Positions 1 to 9,273 of a stretch of DNA of 64,000 nt are shown piece after piece. Under the pieces are notes generated by a model. That model made no database searches, was not told the DNA's origin, and saw only the letters and a program-made list of their open reading frames with translations. The position numbers were made by a program, and so were the translations under genes. Origin of the DNA: Mucilaginibacter inviolabilis (GTDB lineage: Bacteria; Bacteroidota; Bacteroidia; Sphingobacteriales; Sphingobacteriaceae). The stretch lies in contig NZ_JAANAT010000001.1 in NCBI RefSeq assembly GCF_011089895.1, positions 62,001 through 126,000 on the forward strand, read 5' to 3'. How positions within the stretch are numbered: the first letter of the stretch is position 1; each line of letters starts with the position of its first letter.

Positions 1-293
1 GCATAAGGGTTTTTGATATCCAATTGGGTGCGGTACCAACCCGGCCCCTGGTAATAATTGATATCCGGATCAACAGCATCACGGGCGTTGAAACAATGGG
101 GCAGGCTTACCTTTTGCCAGACCGGTACACTCTCAGGATTGCCGGGTGTAACCGGACGAACGGCTTCCCACACGCTACCGATATCCTGCTTCAAAAACTC
201 CCAGTTACCGGTAAGTCTTGTTTTTTGCTGGGCGTAACTCAACTGAACAAAAACACTAATAAAAGTTAAAAGGGATAATACTGTTTTTTTCAT
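1..293 (-). CDS. Glycoside hydrolase family 2-type protein, N-terminal part (cut by window edge)
   Basis: The gene starts with ATG at 293 and runs out of the window at position 1, so only about 97 residues are visible. They begin with a signal peptide (MKKTVLSLLTFISVFVQLSYAQ). A stretch typical of the GH2 sugar-binding jelly-roll domain follows: TGNWEF near the start, then SLPHCFNARD and YYQGPGWYRTQL. GH2 enzymes include beta-galactosidases, beta-glucuronidases and beta-mannosidases; the catalytic domain lies outside, so the substrate cannot be named. It is the last visible gene of the minus-strand polysaccharide operon, starting 18 bases after the stop of the lyase gene. A beta-glucuronidase role would suit the uronate theme, but that is inference from context. 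Confidence 0.8.
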   Translation of the reverse strand, partial: MKKTVLSLLTFISVFVQLSYAQQKTRLTGNWEFLKQDIGSVWEAVRPVTPGNPESVPVWQKVSLPHCFNARDAVDPDINYYQGPGWYRTQLDIKNPY

Positions 294-311
294 AAGTAGA
301 TTAAAAACCTG

Positions 312-1508
312 TTAATTGATATCGTTTAACTGATTTTTTATTGGGTGTTCTTTTAAATATTGTTTGAAGTTATCATCCGGATAAACAGCTGCAGCGCTAC
401 GAACGATACGGGTAAATGTACCATAGGTAATTGGCTCAATTTGCTCATGAGTCCATGCTTTTTGTTTAAGCGCGTAAGGCATGAGCCAGTTGATGGCCGT
501 TTTGATGCCTTTGCCGTCGATGGTTTGTTCATGCCAAAGATCTACATTCACCAGCGTCGCCATTTTAGCCAGGCGGCACCAGCCCCAAAGGTTCATGTTG
601 GCATAGCCCCATGATTTGGTGCGGATGAGTTCCAGCGGCATGGCACCATCAGGTGTAAATTGCTGATCGATCCTGGCGATAGTGGTTTGCTGCAGGGTTT
701 GTTTGGCTAAAGCCGGGTTGCCGGTAAATAAAGCAAAATCAACTACCTGAAGGTCATAATAAGTACCGTGATTGTTGATCTGACTATGTTCCGATTTGCC
801 ATTTTTACTGGTTACCAGCCAATCCAGGTATTGTTTGTACCACTGTTTTATACCATCTACCAAACCACTATCGATGTTTTTGCTTGGTTGCAGCAGGGCA
901 AGCATATCGGGGATAACGGTTAATCCCGTGGTTTCAATAATGCCAATACCCCGGCCATCATTAAGCCCGGGAATATATTGTGCATAGTTTAAATTGGGAT
1001 TCATCCTGGTATCGGCATTTATGAACCAAACCTGCAGTAAGCTTTTAATTTTCTGTGTGTATTTTTCGTTACCTGTAAAGTACCAGGCCAGGGTGAGCTG
1101 CTCTACGCTATTGCATAAGCTGCCCATCTGGCTGCCATCATGCAATAAATAAATTTCGGGGTTGCGGCGGCCATCTTTGCGGATGTATGGCTTACCGTCT
1201 TTTTTGGAGGAATCGGCCCACCAATAAGGCGCCTGGCTCACATAGTCGTGTTTATCATTACTGGGAGCCAGTTTTGTTTTATGAAAGGTTACCGAGTAAG
1301 GGCCTGCACTTATTAGGCTATCGGCATGAATAATCAGGTTGCTAACCTGAGCTACCATAGCCGTGTCTTTATTTTGATACTGCTGTTTACATTGCTTAAG
1401 CACTTGCTCATCAAGCAATATAAAAACAGTTTTACCGGCTTTGCGTTGTGCAAAGCCGGTAAAATATAGGGGTATTAACAGAAACAGGATGATGTGTCTG
1501 TATGTCAT
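312..1508 (-). CDS. Alginate-lyase-fold polysaccharide lyase (PL38/PL5-like), secreted
   Basis: A 398-residue protein with an N-terminal signal peptide (cleavage near FTGFAQ). It matches the alginate lyase (alpha/alpha toroid) superfamily in its hallmark segments: YWWADSSKKDGKPYIRKDG near residues 95-115, and NNHGTYYD near residues 244-251, which carries the Asn-His pair of the active site. Such enzymes cleave uronic-acid-containing polysaccharides by beta-elimination and leave an unsaturated uronate at the new non-reducing end. Its place directly behind susD, and the GH88 gene across the divergent region, support that role. Whether it acts on alginate, glucuronan or another glycan cannot be decided from sequence. 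It is in the same operon as SusC/SusD, 2 bases from the susD stop. Confidence 0.85.
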   Translation of the reverse strand: MTYRHIILFLLIPLYFTGFAQRKAGKTVFILLDEQVLKQCKQQYQNKDTAMVAQVSNLIIHADSLISAGPYSVTFHKTKLAPSNDKHDYVSQAPYWWADSSKKDGKPYIRKDGRRNPEIYLLHDGSQMGSLCNSVEQLTLAWYFTGNEKYTQKIKSLLQVWFINADTRMNPNLNYAQYIPGLNDGRGIGIIETTGLTVIPDMLALLQPSKNIDSGLVDGIKQWYKQYLDWLVTSKNGKSEHSQINNHGTYYDLQVVDFALFTGNPALAKQTLQQTTIARIDQQFTPDGAMPLELIRTKSWGYANMNLWGWCRLAKMATLVNVDLWHEQTIDGKGIKTAINWLMPYALKQKAWTHEQIEPITYGTFTRIVRSAAAVYPDDNFKQYLKEHPIKNQLNDIN

Positions 1509-1510
1509 GA

Positions 1511-2977
1511 TTAATATCCAGGGTTTTGAGTTAAGTTAGGATTTACGTCGCGCTCTGGTTGGGGTATGGGTAGCAGCAACAGATTATCCGGAAGGGTAAA
1601 ACCATTAATCGTCTGTTCAACTTGTTTAATGCGACCCAACCTGATCAGATCCCAACGACGATGCCCTTCTACGCAAAGTTCACGGGCGCGGTCTTTTACC
1701 AACGTATCAATAAAAGCCGAAGGTGTAGGCGTATTAGCCAAACTTAAGTGCACGGCAGATAAACCTGCTCGGTCCCTCACCGTATTTAGCCCGTTAAATT
1801 TGGCAGGATCGCCTGGGTTAAGGTTATTCATGGCTTCTGACTGCATCATCAATACGTCGGCATAACGCAGTATGATCCAGTTCATGCGGGAGTTATTGCT
1901 TCCCTGTACCCATTGCGGGTCTTTATATTTGCTGATCCAGGGAGAAACGGTTGTGGTAACTCCTTTTGAATCGGTTACTTTGTTGGTTACGTTCCAGGCT
2001 TTTCTTACATCGGCTCCAAAATAAAGATTGTTGAACACATAAGGGTTAGCCACAAATGATCCGGAACCGCCACCGGCCAGCGGTGTAAACATACGCACGG
2101 TTATATTTTGTGTGGTAGTGGTGTTATTGCTGCCAAACTGCACATCAAAAATGTGTTCTGTTTGCTGTGGGAAGTATTTGATATCCCAGTTAAAAACGTC
2201 AGTATAATTCGGCATCAGTTTGTAAAGGCCTGAATTGATCACTTTATTACATTCGGCAAGGGCATTCTGATTGTCGTTCGGATCGGCAAAGGTGGTGCTA
2301 GCCCTTTGCAGGTAAACCCGGGCCAGCATAGCTGATGCCGCACCTGATGATACCATCCCTTTATTAGCCGATGATATTTTATCTTCTGATAAACAATTAG
2401 CTTCGGCAAACAACAGATCGGCAATAGCTTGAGCGTATACTTTGCTTGCCGCTGTTCTTGACGGAGAAAAATCCGGATCGTTTTTGTCAACCACCGGATG
2501 TGTGATCAATGGAACATCGCCAAAGCTTTTGGCCAGGTCAAAGTAAGCCATGCCGCGTAAAAAACTGGCGTTACCCAATAGGTTGTTCTTGGTAGGGACA
2601 TCCATGGTGATTTTGGGTACGTTGGCCAAAATATCATTGGCCCTGCTGATCAGTTTGTAGCTATTTACCCACCAGTTGTTTATTTCGATGTTTGATGGAG
2701 TGTAAGTTAGCTTGTACATATCAATACGCTCCTGATTTTGCGTAAGCAGGGGGATAAGACAATCGCCAGAAAGCTCACCCATAATATAAACCGTACGCTG
2801 ATAGTAAGCCTGGGGCTGTAACTGGCTTAAAGCGCCTACAACCGCTGCCTGCGCATCGGCAGCACTTTGATAAAAGTTGGTATTGGTTAAAACGCTGGTT
2901 GGTTTTTCGTCTAACAGCTTTTTGCAGGAAGAAAAAGTTAATCCAGCCAAAGCACATAATATATATATCTTTTTCAT
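1511..2977 (-). CDS. SusD/RagB-family outer-membrane nutrient-binding lipoprotein
   Basis: A 488-residue SusD homologue. It has a lipoprotein signal peptide with a lipobox cysteine at about residue 18 (TFSSCKKLLDEKP), TPR-like helical segments in the first half (SRANDILANVP, FLRGMAYFDLAKSFGDVPL) and the usual C-terminal signature LLLPIPQPERDVNPNLTQNP. SusD proteins cap the SusC barrel and bind glycan at the cell surface. The gene lies 27 bases downstream of susC, as is usual for the pair. The ligand is not evident from sequence; the neighbouring lyases suggest an acidic polysaccharide. Confidence 0.95.
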   Translation of the reverse strand: MKKIYILCALAGLTFSSCKKLLDEKPTSVLTNTNFYQSAADAQAAVVGALSQLQPQAYYQRTVYIMGELSGDCLIPLLTQNQERIDMYKLTYTPSNIEINNWWVNSYKLISRANDILANVPKITMDVPTKNNLLGNASFLRGMAYFDLAKSFGDVPLITHPVVDKNDPDFSPSRTAASKVYAQAIADLLFAEANCLSEDKISSANKGMVSSGAASAMLARVYLQRASTTFADPNDNQNALAECNKVINSGLYKLMPNYTDVFNWDIKYFPQQTEHIFDVQFGSNNTTTTQNITVRMFTPLAGGGSGSFVANPYVFNNLYFGADVRKAWNVTNKVTDSKGVTTTVSPWISKYKDPQWVQGSNNSRMNWIILRYADVLMMQSEAMNNLNPGDPAKFNGLNTVRDRAGLSAVHLSLANTPTPSAFIDTLVKDRARELCVEGHRRWDLIRLGRIKQVEQTINGFTLPDNLLLLPIPQPERDVNPNLTQNPGY

Positions 2978-3004
2978 GATTTTCTCTGTTTAAATAATTA
3001 CCGG

Positions 3005-6000
3005 TTACATGCCTAATCTTAAGCCCAAAGTGTAGGTTTTGATATTTGGATACGGGTTATAATCGGTACCTAATGAAGTATAGTTACCGCTTGCCGTATC
3101 ATAAGTATTTACTTCCGGGTCATAACCTGAGTATTTGGTAATGGTGAACAAGTTTTGTCCCGTTACATATACGCTGGCAGATTTAAATACCTTACTCACT
3201 TTTGGCAATGGCAGATTATAGCTTAAAGTGATAGTTTTAAATCTTAAATAACTCCCATTCTCTAATATATCACTGGTTGGACCTAAACTGCGACGCAAGG
3301 TACTACCCACGCTTGGCAAGGAGTTATCAGAGCCCGGCATACCAAAGCTTCTGGTTAACACATAAGCCAGTTTATTATCGTTGGTAGTTCCGTTTTCGGT
3401 CTCAATTTTGTTCTCGTTCATGATCTTATTGCCATAAACACCCTGTATCAATACAAACAGGTTAAACTGCCCAACAGTTAAATTACTGTTAAAACCGTAA
3501 GTGAATTTTGGTAAAGCATTACCGATGATGGTACGGTCAGACGCGTTGATGATATGATCGCCATTCAGATCTTTATATCGCGGATCGCCCGGTTTAACAG
3601 CATTGGTTATTCCGCTTGCGGCAATTTGCTGTGTTGATTGCCATATACCATCATACACATAGCCATAAAATGAGCCGATAGGCTTACCTACCTGCAGTAT
3701 GGATGAGTTTTGACCGCCCGGATATAAGCTGGAGCTTACAGTACCGGTAAGTACGCTTTGAGGGCCACCCAGATCTAATATTTTATTGATGTTTTTGGCA
3801 AAATTGATACCGGTAGTCCATTTTATAAACTGGCTGCTGATGTTGGTAGTATTTAAAGCCAACTCAATACCGCGATTGCTCATGGCACCCAGGTTGTCCT
3901 GAAAAGTGGTAAAACCGGTTGTAGAGGGTACAGGGCGCTGGAACAATAATTTAGTGGTTTTTTTATCATACACGTCCGCATTAAAGGTAATTCGGTTGTT
4001 CAATAAACCTAGGTCTACACCAATATTGTATGACCGGGTCTGTTCCCATTGTAAATTATCATTTGGAATATTATTGGGCGAAAAACCTACACTACGGCCG
4101 CCGTTAAGAACATAGCTATTCAAAGCATACTGCGCATAAGGTGAATTAACAGGGATACTCTGATTACCCACAATACCATATCCTAAACGCAATTTTAAAT
4201 CACTAATGGTTTTGATGTTTTGCATAAACTCCTCGCTTGATACCCTCCAGGCCAATGCGCCTGACGGAAATGTACCCCAGCGGTTATTGGCACCCAGAGC
4301 GGAAGAACCATCACGACGTACAGACACAGTTAATAAATATCTGTCCATCAAACTGTAATTTACCCTGCCTATAAATGATGCCAGTCGGCGTCCATTGGCA
4401 GTTGATGTGGCATTTAAGCTGGTACCCGCACCTAAACCATCTGTGCCTAAGTTATTGGTAGTTAATGATTGTGCCGTTGCTGTACTGGCTCTGTATTGGG
4501 AGTTTTGATAGGTAAAACCTGCCAACGCGGTTATGGTATGTATTTTATTGAAAGTAGCATTATAGGTTAACGTGTTTTCATTTAACCAATCCAGATTAGA
4601 AGGATTAATGATTGATGAATAACCATTGGTGGTTAAGCCCAGGTAAGTGGTGTTTGGTCTGAAGATCCTTTCTTTCTCAAAACGGTCATCAGTACCAAAG
4701 CTCGACCTGAATTTCAGGTTTTTTGTTATCTGGTATTCGCCATATGCATTAATAAACAAGCGCAGGGAGTTGTCAACATCGGTATTTAAGGTAGCTGCCG
4801 CAATAGGGTTACCCAATATATCCGCATATCCGGTAGGGCCATTTTGAAAAGTGAACGCGCCGCTAGCATCATAAACCGGTATAGTAGGGCTTATCCGTAA
4901 GGCATCAAGCAATGTACCACCACCGGCACCACCGCTTGTATTTACGTTAGCGATGTTTTGCTGATCATAAGATACTTGGGAGTTAAGGCCAAATGATAGT
5001 TTTTTGCTGATGTCATGGGTGAAATTAAAACGCAAGGTGCCTCTTTTATATCCGGAATTAAGGATGATACCTTTTTGATCAAAGTAACTAAAACTTACCA
5101 GGTATTTGGTAAGCTCGCTGCCACCACTGATAGAAAGGTTGGCATTGGTAATGGGAGCTGTACGAAATAACTCTTTTTGCCAGTTGGTACCGACGCCTAA
5201 GCTGTTGATCTGATCCTGGGTAAAGGGCAGTGGTTTTGGTGTTTTTGAGCCCACATTGTTATAGGCCGTTACCGAGTCAAGATATACAGCAAATTGCGAT
5301 GCATTCATCAAATCTAATATTTTGCCTACTCTTTGAACACCGGAGTATACATCGGCCGAAACATTATTTTGGCCTGCTTTACCGGTTTTGGTAGTGATAA
5401 TAACTACGCCATTGGCGCCACGGTTACCATAAATAGCCGCTGCAGATGCATCTTTCAATACGTCCATAGTAGCAATATCATTAGGGTTTATGGCAGATAT
5501 ATCTGCGCCGGCATAGCCGTCAACTACATATAAAGGCTCGCTGCTGTTAGTAATGGAGTTGGTGCCCCTGATACGCACGCTAAAACTGGCACCTGGTTGT
5601 GCATTGGTTTGCGTAACCTGCACACCACTTACCTGACCCTGCAGTAACTGGGCTGTTCCAAAAACGGGAGTCTTGGTAACGTTGGTTAAATTAGTTGAGG
5701 TTACCGCACCGGTTACATCGCGCTTCTTTTGAGCTCCATAGCCTACTACCACAACTTCGTTCAGGTCCTTAGCATTGTTTAATAATTGAACATCAATGGT
5801 TTTACGTCCGTTAACCGGTATTTCCTGTGCGGTATACCCAATAGTTGTAAATACCAGAACAGCATTATTGTCGGGTACCGTGATGGAGTATTTACCGTCA
5901 ATATCGGTAGTAGTACCCGCTTTTGTACCTTTTACCCGTATACTGGCACCGGGTAGGGGTAAGCCTTTCTCGTCGATAACGCGACCGGTTATTTTTATAT

Positions 6001-6154
6001 CGGCTGCAGTTTTTAAACTGCCGGCTGTTTTCATTGGCGTAGCCCCAGGCTTTGAACTAACGCTTGCAAAAGCACCGGTCAGTAAAAAGCAAATAAGCGC
6101 TAATTGCAGCGATGTGCTTCTGAATACGCTAAAAATTAAAGCTTTTCTCTTCAT
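3005..6154 (-). CDS. SusC/RagA-family TonB-dependent outer-membrane transporter
   Basis: A 1049-residue SusC homologue. A signal peptide is followed by a carboxypeptidase-like regulatory domain (about residues 54-130, GRVIDEKGLPLPGASIRVKG), the SusC hallmark LNEVVVVGYGAQKKRDVTGA, a plug domain with VIIITTKTGK, and a long beta-barrel ending in TYTLGLRLGM. It imports oligosaccharides across the outer membrane with TonB energy and its SusD partner. It is the first gene of the minus-strand operon susC-susD-lyase-GH2. A 580-base region separates it from the upstream LacI gene and holds a LacI-type operator (6614-6635) and a promoter-like element (6565-6572). Confidence 0.96.
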   Translation of the reverse strand: MKRKALIFSVFRSTSLQLALICFLLTGAFASVSSKPGATPMKTAGSLKTAADIKITGRVIDEKGLPLPGASIRVKGTKAGTTTDIDGKYSITVPDNNAVLVFTTIGYTAQEIPVNGRKTIDVQLLNNAKDLNEVVVVGYGAQKKRDVTGAVTSTNLTNVTKTPVFGTAQLLQGQVSGVQVTQTNAQPGASFSVRIRGTNSITNSSEPLYVVDGYAGADISAINPNDIATMDVLKDASAAAIYGNRGANGVVIITTKTGKAGQNNVSADVYSGVQRVGKILDLMNASQFAVYLDSVTAYNNVGSKTPKPLPFTQDQINSLGVGTNWQKELFRTAPITNANLSISGGSELTKYLVSFSYFDQKGIILNSGYKRGTLRFNFTHDISKKLSFGLNSQVSYDQQNIANVNTSGGAGGGTLLDALRISPTIPVYDASGAFTFQNGPTGYADILGNPIAAATLNTDVDNSLRLFINAYGEYQITKNLKFRSSFGTDDRFEKERIFRPNTTYLGLTTNGYSSIINPSNLDWLNENTLTYNATFNKIHTITALAGFTYQNSQYRASTATAQSLTTNNLGTDGLGAGTSLNATSTANGRRLASFIGRVNYSLMDRYLLTVSVRRDGSSALGANNRWGTFPSGALAWRVSSEEFMQNIKTISDLKLRLGYGIVGNQSIPVNSPYAQYALNSYVLNGGRSVGFSPNNIPNDNLQWEQTRSYNIGVDLGLLNNRITFNADVYDKKTTKLLFQRPVPSTTGFTTFQDNLGAMSNRGIELALNTTNISSQFIKWTTGINFAKNINKILDLGGPQSVLTGTVSSSLYPGGQNSSILQVGKPIGSFYGYVYDGIWQSTQQIAASGITNAVKPGDPRYKDLNGDHIINASDRTIIGNALPKFTYGFNSNLTVGQFNLFVLIQGVYGNKIMNENKIETENGTTNDNKLAYVLTRSFGMPGSDNSLPSVGSTLRRSLGPTSDILENGSYLRFKTITLSYNLPLPKVSKVFKSASVYVTGQNLFTITKYSGYDPEVNTYDTASGNYTSLGTDYNPYPNIKTYTLGLRLGM

Positions 6155-6564
6155 ATTCTTTGTTTATGGTATTAATTAGGTTTAAAAAATTGGCAATAGG
6201 ATTCCCGTGCAACTTTCGTTACTTAATTTTTTTGAGGAAACCTTAAATGAGGGGGAAGGGCGTCTGTCACCAGACTGGTTTTGTCTGTTATTCTTTCATA
6301 TTCACTCTCGTTTTAGTAAGTTTTGGTTTTATTGGTTTTAGGTGGTTATTAGTACGCTATTTTACACTGTCAATAAATTGCATGACCGCACGCAGGTATC
6401 CTGTCATTAATGCATATGGGTATCGGTTACACTTACTATGTTTAGTGGCTGATCAATAGCATTTACAAAATATGAGGGTACAACCTTACACATACAGCAA
6501 ACTTTAATAATTAATACAGGGTTTATAAATGGGTGATCACCTAATTCAGGCGAATGACACATAT

Positions 6565-6572
6565 CAAAAGTA
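6565..6572 (-). promoter_or_regulatory. Candidate susC promoter -7 element
   Basis: Read on the minus strand the bases are TACTTTTG, an exact match to the Bacteroidota -7 consensus TAnnTTTG. No clear TTG/TTTG -33 box lies 17-23 bases upstream, so this could be an activator-dependent promoter. The element sits inside an inverted repeat (6560-6568 and 6579-6587). Confidence 0.4.
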
Positions 6573-6613
6573 CCTACATTTGATATGGTGTTTTACACTT
6601 TGCCCCAATTTTA

Positions 6614-6635
6614 TTTACGCAATCGTTTTCGAAAA
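6614..6635 (+). promoter_or_regulatory. LacI-type operator candidate upstream of susC
   Basis: Contains ACGCAATCGTTTTCG at 6617-6631. The reverse complement of the site before uxuA (54226-54240) differs from it at one base, and related sites lie before GH88 and xylB. In the minus-strand direction it lies about 45 bases upstream of the candidate -7 element and between the LacI gene and the operon it probably controls. Confidence 0.6.
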
Positions 6636-6734
6636 ATTTGGAAATATAAAATTATCCCTACACTAAGGTGTATTTCATGAAGATGAATTGTTGTTAAAAC
6701 AGTTCGGGTAGCTTTTTAAAATAAGAGATAAAAT

Positions 6735-7772
6735 TTATTTATGCTTGCTGGCTGATGAACTCCTGATAAACAGCTCGGTAGGTAAAATCACATTCTCAAA
6801 TTCGGTAACCGGACGTTTGCTGTTAATGATGCTCAATAACATTTCGGTTGCCTTTCTGCCAATTTCAAAAGCAGGTTGGTTTACTGATGTAAGGGAAGGG
6901 TTTAATACATCGGCCAGTACAGTATTGGAAAAACCAACTAATGCTACGTCCTGTGGTATTCTTATGTTTTTTTTATGCAGCAAGGTCATGGTGGATGTCG
7001 TGATCCTGTCAGAGGCGGTAAGAATAGCATCCGGGCGTGGCTCTGTCTGCATCAACTCATCTATCGCTTGTTCCAGCTCATCCAGGTTAAGGCCACCGTG
7101 CAAACAGTATTTAATGTTTTGCTCCTTTACTTCAATGCCTCTTTCAACAAGAGCATCTACATAGCCGGCCAGCCGCTGGTTGGTGACAGAGGATGTTACC
7201 GAGCTGGTAATATGCGCTATATTTTTATAACCTGAGTCGAGCAAATGTATAGTAGCCTGGTAAGCGCCACCCAAATTGTCGACTATAACTTTATGCGTAT
7301 CTATCTCGTTACTTACCCGATCAAAAAAGACAATAGGTAAGCCTTGTTGCTGCAATCGCCTGAGGTGTTCTACATCAGCAGTCTCAGTCGCTATGGAAAT
7401 TAAAAGACCATCTATTGCCCGGTGGATCAGGTGACCTACGTTTTGTACTTCCAACTCATATGATTCATGACTCTGGGTAATGATCACGTTGTAGCCCTGA
7501 CTATAAGCCTCAGACTCCATACCATTAATCACCTGCGAAAAAAACTGGTTATCGATACTGGAAACTACAATACCAATGGATTTGCTATGCCCTTTTTTAA
7601 GGCTTTGGGCCATTGGGTTAGGTCGGTAATTATGTTTTTGGGCAAACTCTACTACAAGCTTTTTGGTTTTATCGCTGATTTCATAGCTGTCTCTCAGGGC
7701 TTTAGAAACTGTAGATACGGATAGATGTAATTCCCTGGCAATATCCCTTATAGTAATGGCATCAAAATTCAT
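6735..7772 (-). CDS. LacI-family transcriptional regulator of the polysaccharide locus
   Basis: A 345-residue LacI/GalR regulator. The N-terminal helix-turn-helix occupies residues 5-55 (IRDIARELHLSVSTVSKAL, hinge NPMAQSLKKGHSKSIGIV), followed by a periplasmic-binding-protein-like sugar sensor domain to the C-terminus (VGFSNTVLADVLNPSLTSV). It lies between the susC operon and the divergent GH88/lyase pair. Candidate operators are found on both sides (6614-6635 and 7921-7936), so it probably represses both and is released by a sugar or uronate; the effector is unknown. Confidence 0.93.
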   Translation of the reverse strand: MNFDAITIRDIARELHLSVSTVSKALRDSYEISDKTKKLVVEFAQKHNYRPNPMAQSLKKGHSKSIGIVVSSIDNQFFSQVINGMESEAYSQGYNVIITQSHESYELEVQNVGHLIHRAIDGLLISIATETADVEHLRRLQQQGLPIVFFDRVSNEIDTHKVIVDNLGGAYQATIHLLDSGYKNIAHITSSVTSSVTNQRLAGYVDALVERGIEVKEQNIKYCLHGGLNLDELEQAIDELMQTEPRPDAILTASDRITTSTMTLLHKKNIRIPQDVALVGFSNTVLADVLNPSLTSVNQPAFEIGRKATEMLLSIINSKRPVTEFENVILPTELFIRSSSASKHK

Positions 7773-7920
7773 AATTGGCTCTCTCCCGGCAACTCAACAA
7801 GTATATGAGTATTTTCCTAAAATTAGATAAAAACATCAACTAAACAGCATTTTTTACCTGCTTTTTGCGAAAAATATATACCTGGAAATGTGTTGAAATC
7901 CAGATTGAATAATGGTAACT

Positions 7921-7936
7921 CAAACGTTTGCGTAAA
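7921..7936 (+). promoter_or_regulatory. LacI-type operator candidate upstream of the GH88 gene
   Basis: The sequence CAAACGTTTGCGTAAA contains the perfect 10-base palindrome CAAACGTTTG. Its reverse complement, TTTACGCAAACGTTTG, shares the core of the other three sites in this window. It lies in the 286-base divergent region between the lacI-type gene (starts 7772, minus) and the GH88 gene (starts 8059, plus), so it could serve both directions. Confidence 0.6.
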
Positions 7937-8058
7937 AATTAACCGGCCATGCTTTTATTTTGGCAGGAATACGTCGTAATATTGAACTCATCATCAGCGT
8001 CTTTTATCCCCCTAAACTTTAGACGAACCAAACTGATCATAAACTTTTTATAAAACTC

Positions 8059-9270
8059 ATGAGAACCAAAAACTTGACCGTATTTTTTGCGCTGACCCTT
8101 TTGACCACTAAGGTATTTTCACAAACCGATGTAGCCAAGGCTTTTTCATTTGCACAAAAACAAACCAATCTGATGCTTAAAGAGGTTGACACCGTAAAGT
8201 CAGACGCAGCTAATTCAGCACTTGTATCGCCACGGAGTTTAAGTGTTGATGGAAAATTGGTTATGGTGCCTTCAAAAGATTGGTGCAGCGGCTTTTTTCC
8301 GGGCGAGCTTTGGTTTTTGTATGAGTATACTCAAGATAAAAAGTGGATGGATCTTGCCCGCAAATTCACTGCGAATATTGAGGTCGAGAAAACAAATGGA
8401 GGCACCCATGATATGGGTTTTAAGGTATATAACAGTGTGGGCAATGGCTATCGGTTAACAAAAGATGCGCATTATAAAGAAGTGATTATAGAAGCAGCCA
8501 AAACACTGTCAACCCGGTTTAATCCGATTGTGGGTTCCATCAAATCATGGGATAACCGTAAACAATGGAAATTTCCGGTTATTATTGATAACATGCTTAA
8601 CCTGGAGTTGTTGTTTGAAGCAACCCGTTTAACGGGCGACTCTTCTTTTTATAAGATAGCAGTTGCTCATGCCAATACTGCCATGAAAAACCATTTCAGG
8701 GCCGATTATAGTTCTTATCATGTTATTGACTATGATCCTGAAACCGGTAAGGTACTGCACAAACAAACTCACCAGGGTTATGCTGATGAATCGGCCTGGG
8801 CGCGTGGGCAGGCTTGGGGGCTTTATGGTTATACCATGTGTTATCGCGAAACACATAACAAAGCCTATTTGAAACAGGCCGAAAATATTGCTAAGTTCAT
8901 TTTTAGCAATCCTAATTTACCGGCAGATCTGATACCATACTGGGATTACAATGATCCGGCTATACCCAATGTTCCGCGCGATGCTTCGGCTGCCGCGGTA
9001 GCTGCTTCGGCATTGTATGAATTAAGTACTTATAGCAAAAACGCTAAAGAGTACCGCTCTACTGCCGATAAGATTGTTAAAACGCTAAGTGAAAAATATC
9101 AGGCCAAAGCAGGAGGGAGCAAAGGGTTTTTACTCATCCACAGTACGGGCCACAAACCAGCCGGTACCGAAATAGATGTGCCTATAATTTATGCCGACTA
9201 TTATTACCTGGAAGCGTTGCTGCGTAAGCAGCATCTATATAAAAGTCAGCCCGTAATTAACCATAATTGA
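8059..9270 (+). CDS. GH88 unsaturated glucuronyl hydrolase, exported
   Basis: A 403-residue protein with a signal peptide (cleavage near TKVFSQ). It has the GH88 (alpha/alpha)6-barrel signatures: GFFPGELWFLYEYT, the conserved Asp of THDMGF at about residue 118, the catalytic Asp of DNMLNLELL at about residue 177, and WARGQAWGLYGYTM. GH88 enzymes remove the 4,5-unsaturated uronic acid left by polysaccharide lyases, by hydration of the double bond. The next gene, 3 bases downstream, is an alginate-lyase-fold enzyme, so lyase and hydrolase are probably co-transcribed. Both act in the periplasm or on the surface. The sugar attached to the uronate is not known. Confidence 0.92.
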   Translation: MRTKNLTVFFALTLLTTKVFSQTDVAKAFSFAQKQTNLMLKEVDTVKSDAANSALVSPRSLSVDGKLVMVPSKDWCSGFFPGELWFLYEYTQDKKWMDLARKFTANIEVEKTNGGTHDMGFKVYNSVGNGYRLTKDAHYKEVIIEAAKTLSTRFNPIVGSIKSWDNRKQWKFPVIIDNMLNLELLFEATRLTGDSSFYKIAVAHANTAMKNHFRADYSSYHVIDYDPETGKVLHKQTHQGYADESAWARGQAWGLYGYTMCYRETHNKAYLKQAENIAKFIFSNPNLPADLIPYWDYNDPAIPNVPRDASAAAVAASALYELSTYSKNAKEYRSTADKIVKTLSEKYQAKAGGSKGFLLIHSTGHKPAGTEIDVPIIYADYYYLEALLRKQHLYKSQPVINHN

Positions 9271-9273
9271 TCT

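Larger units (their letters stand above)
6155..6734. other. Intergenic region between lacI-type gene and susC (long leader)
   Basis: 580 bases without a convincing gene; a 70-codon open frame at 6247-6459 on the plus strand has no recognisable features. The region holds a LacI-type operator at 6614-6635, a 9-base inverted repeat at 6560-6587 and a minus-strand TACTTTTG at 6565-6572 that fits the Bacteroidota -7 consensus. If that box is used, susC has a leader of about 400 bases. Confidence 0.6.

Noticed and set aside
6247..6459. 70-codon frame in the susC upstream region
   Set aside because: No family features; the region is better explained as leader and regulatory DNA.
6745..7164. 139-codon plus-strand frame opposite the first LacI-type gene
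   Set aside because: Antisense shadow of a conserved gene; residue pattern is not protein-like.
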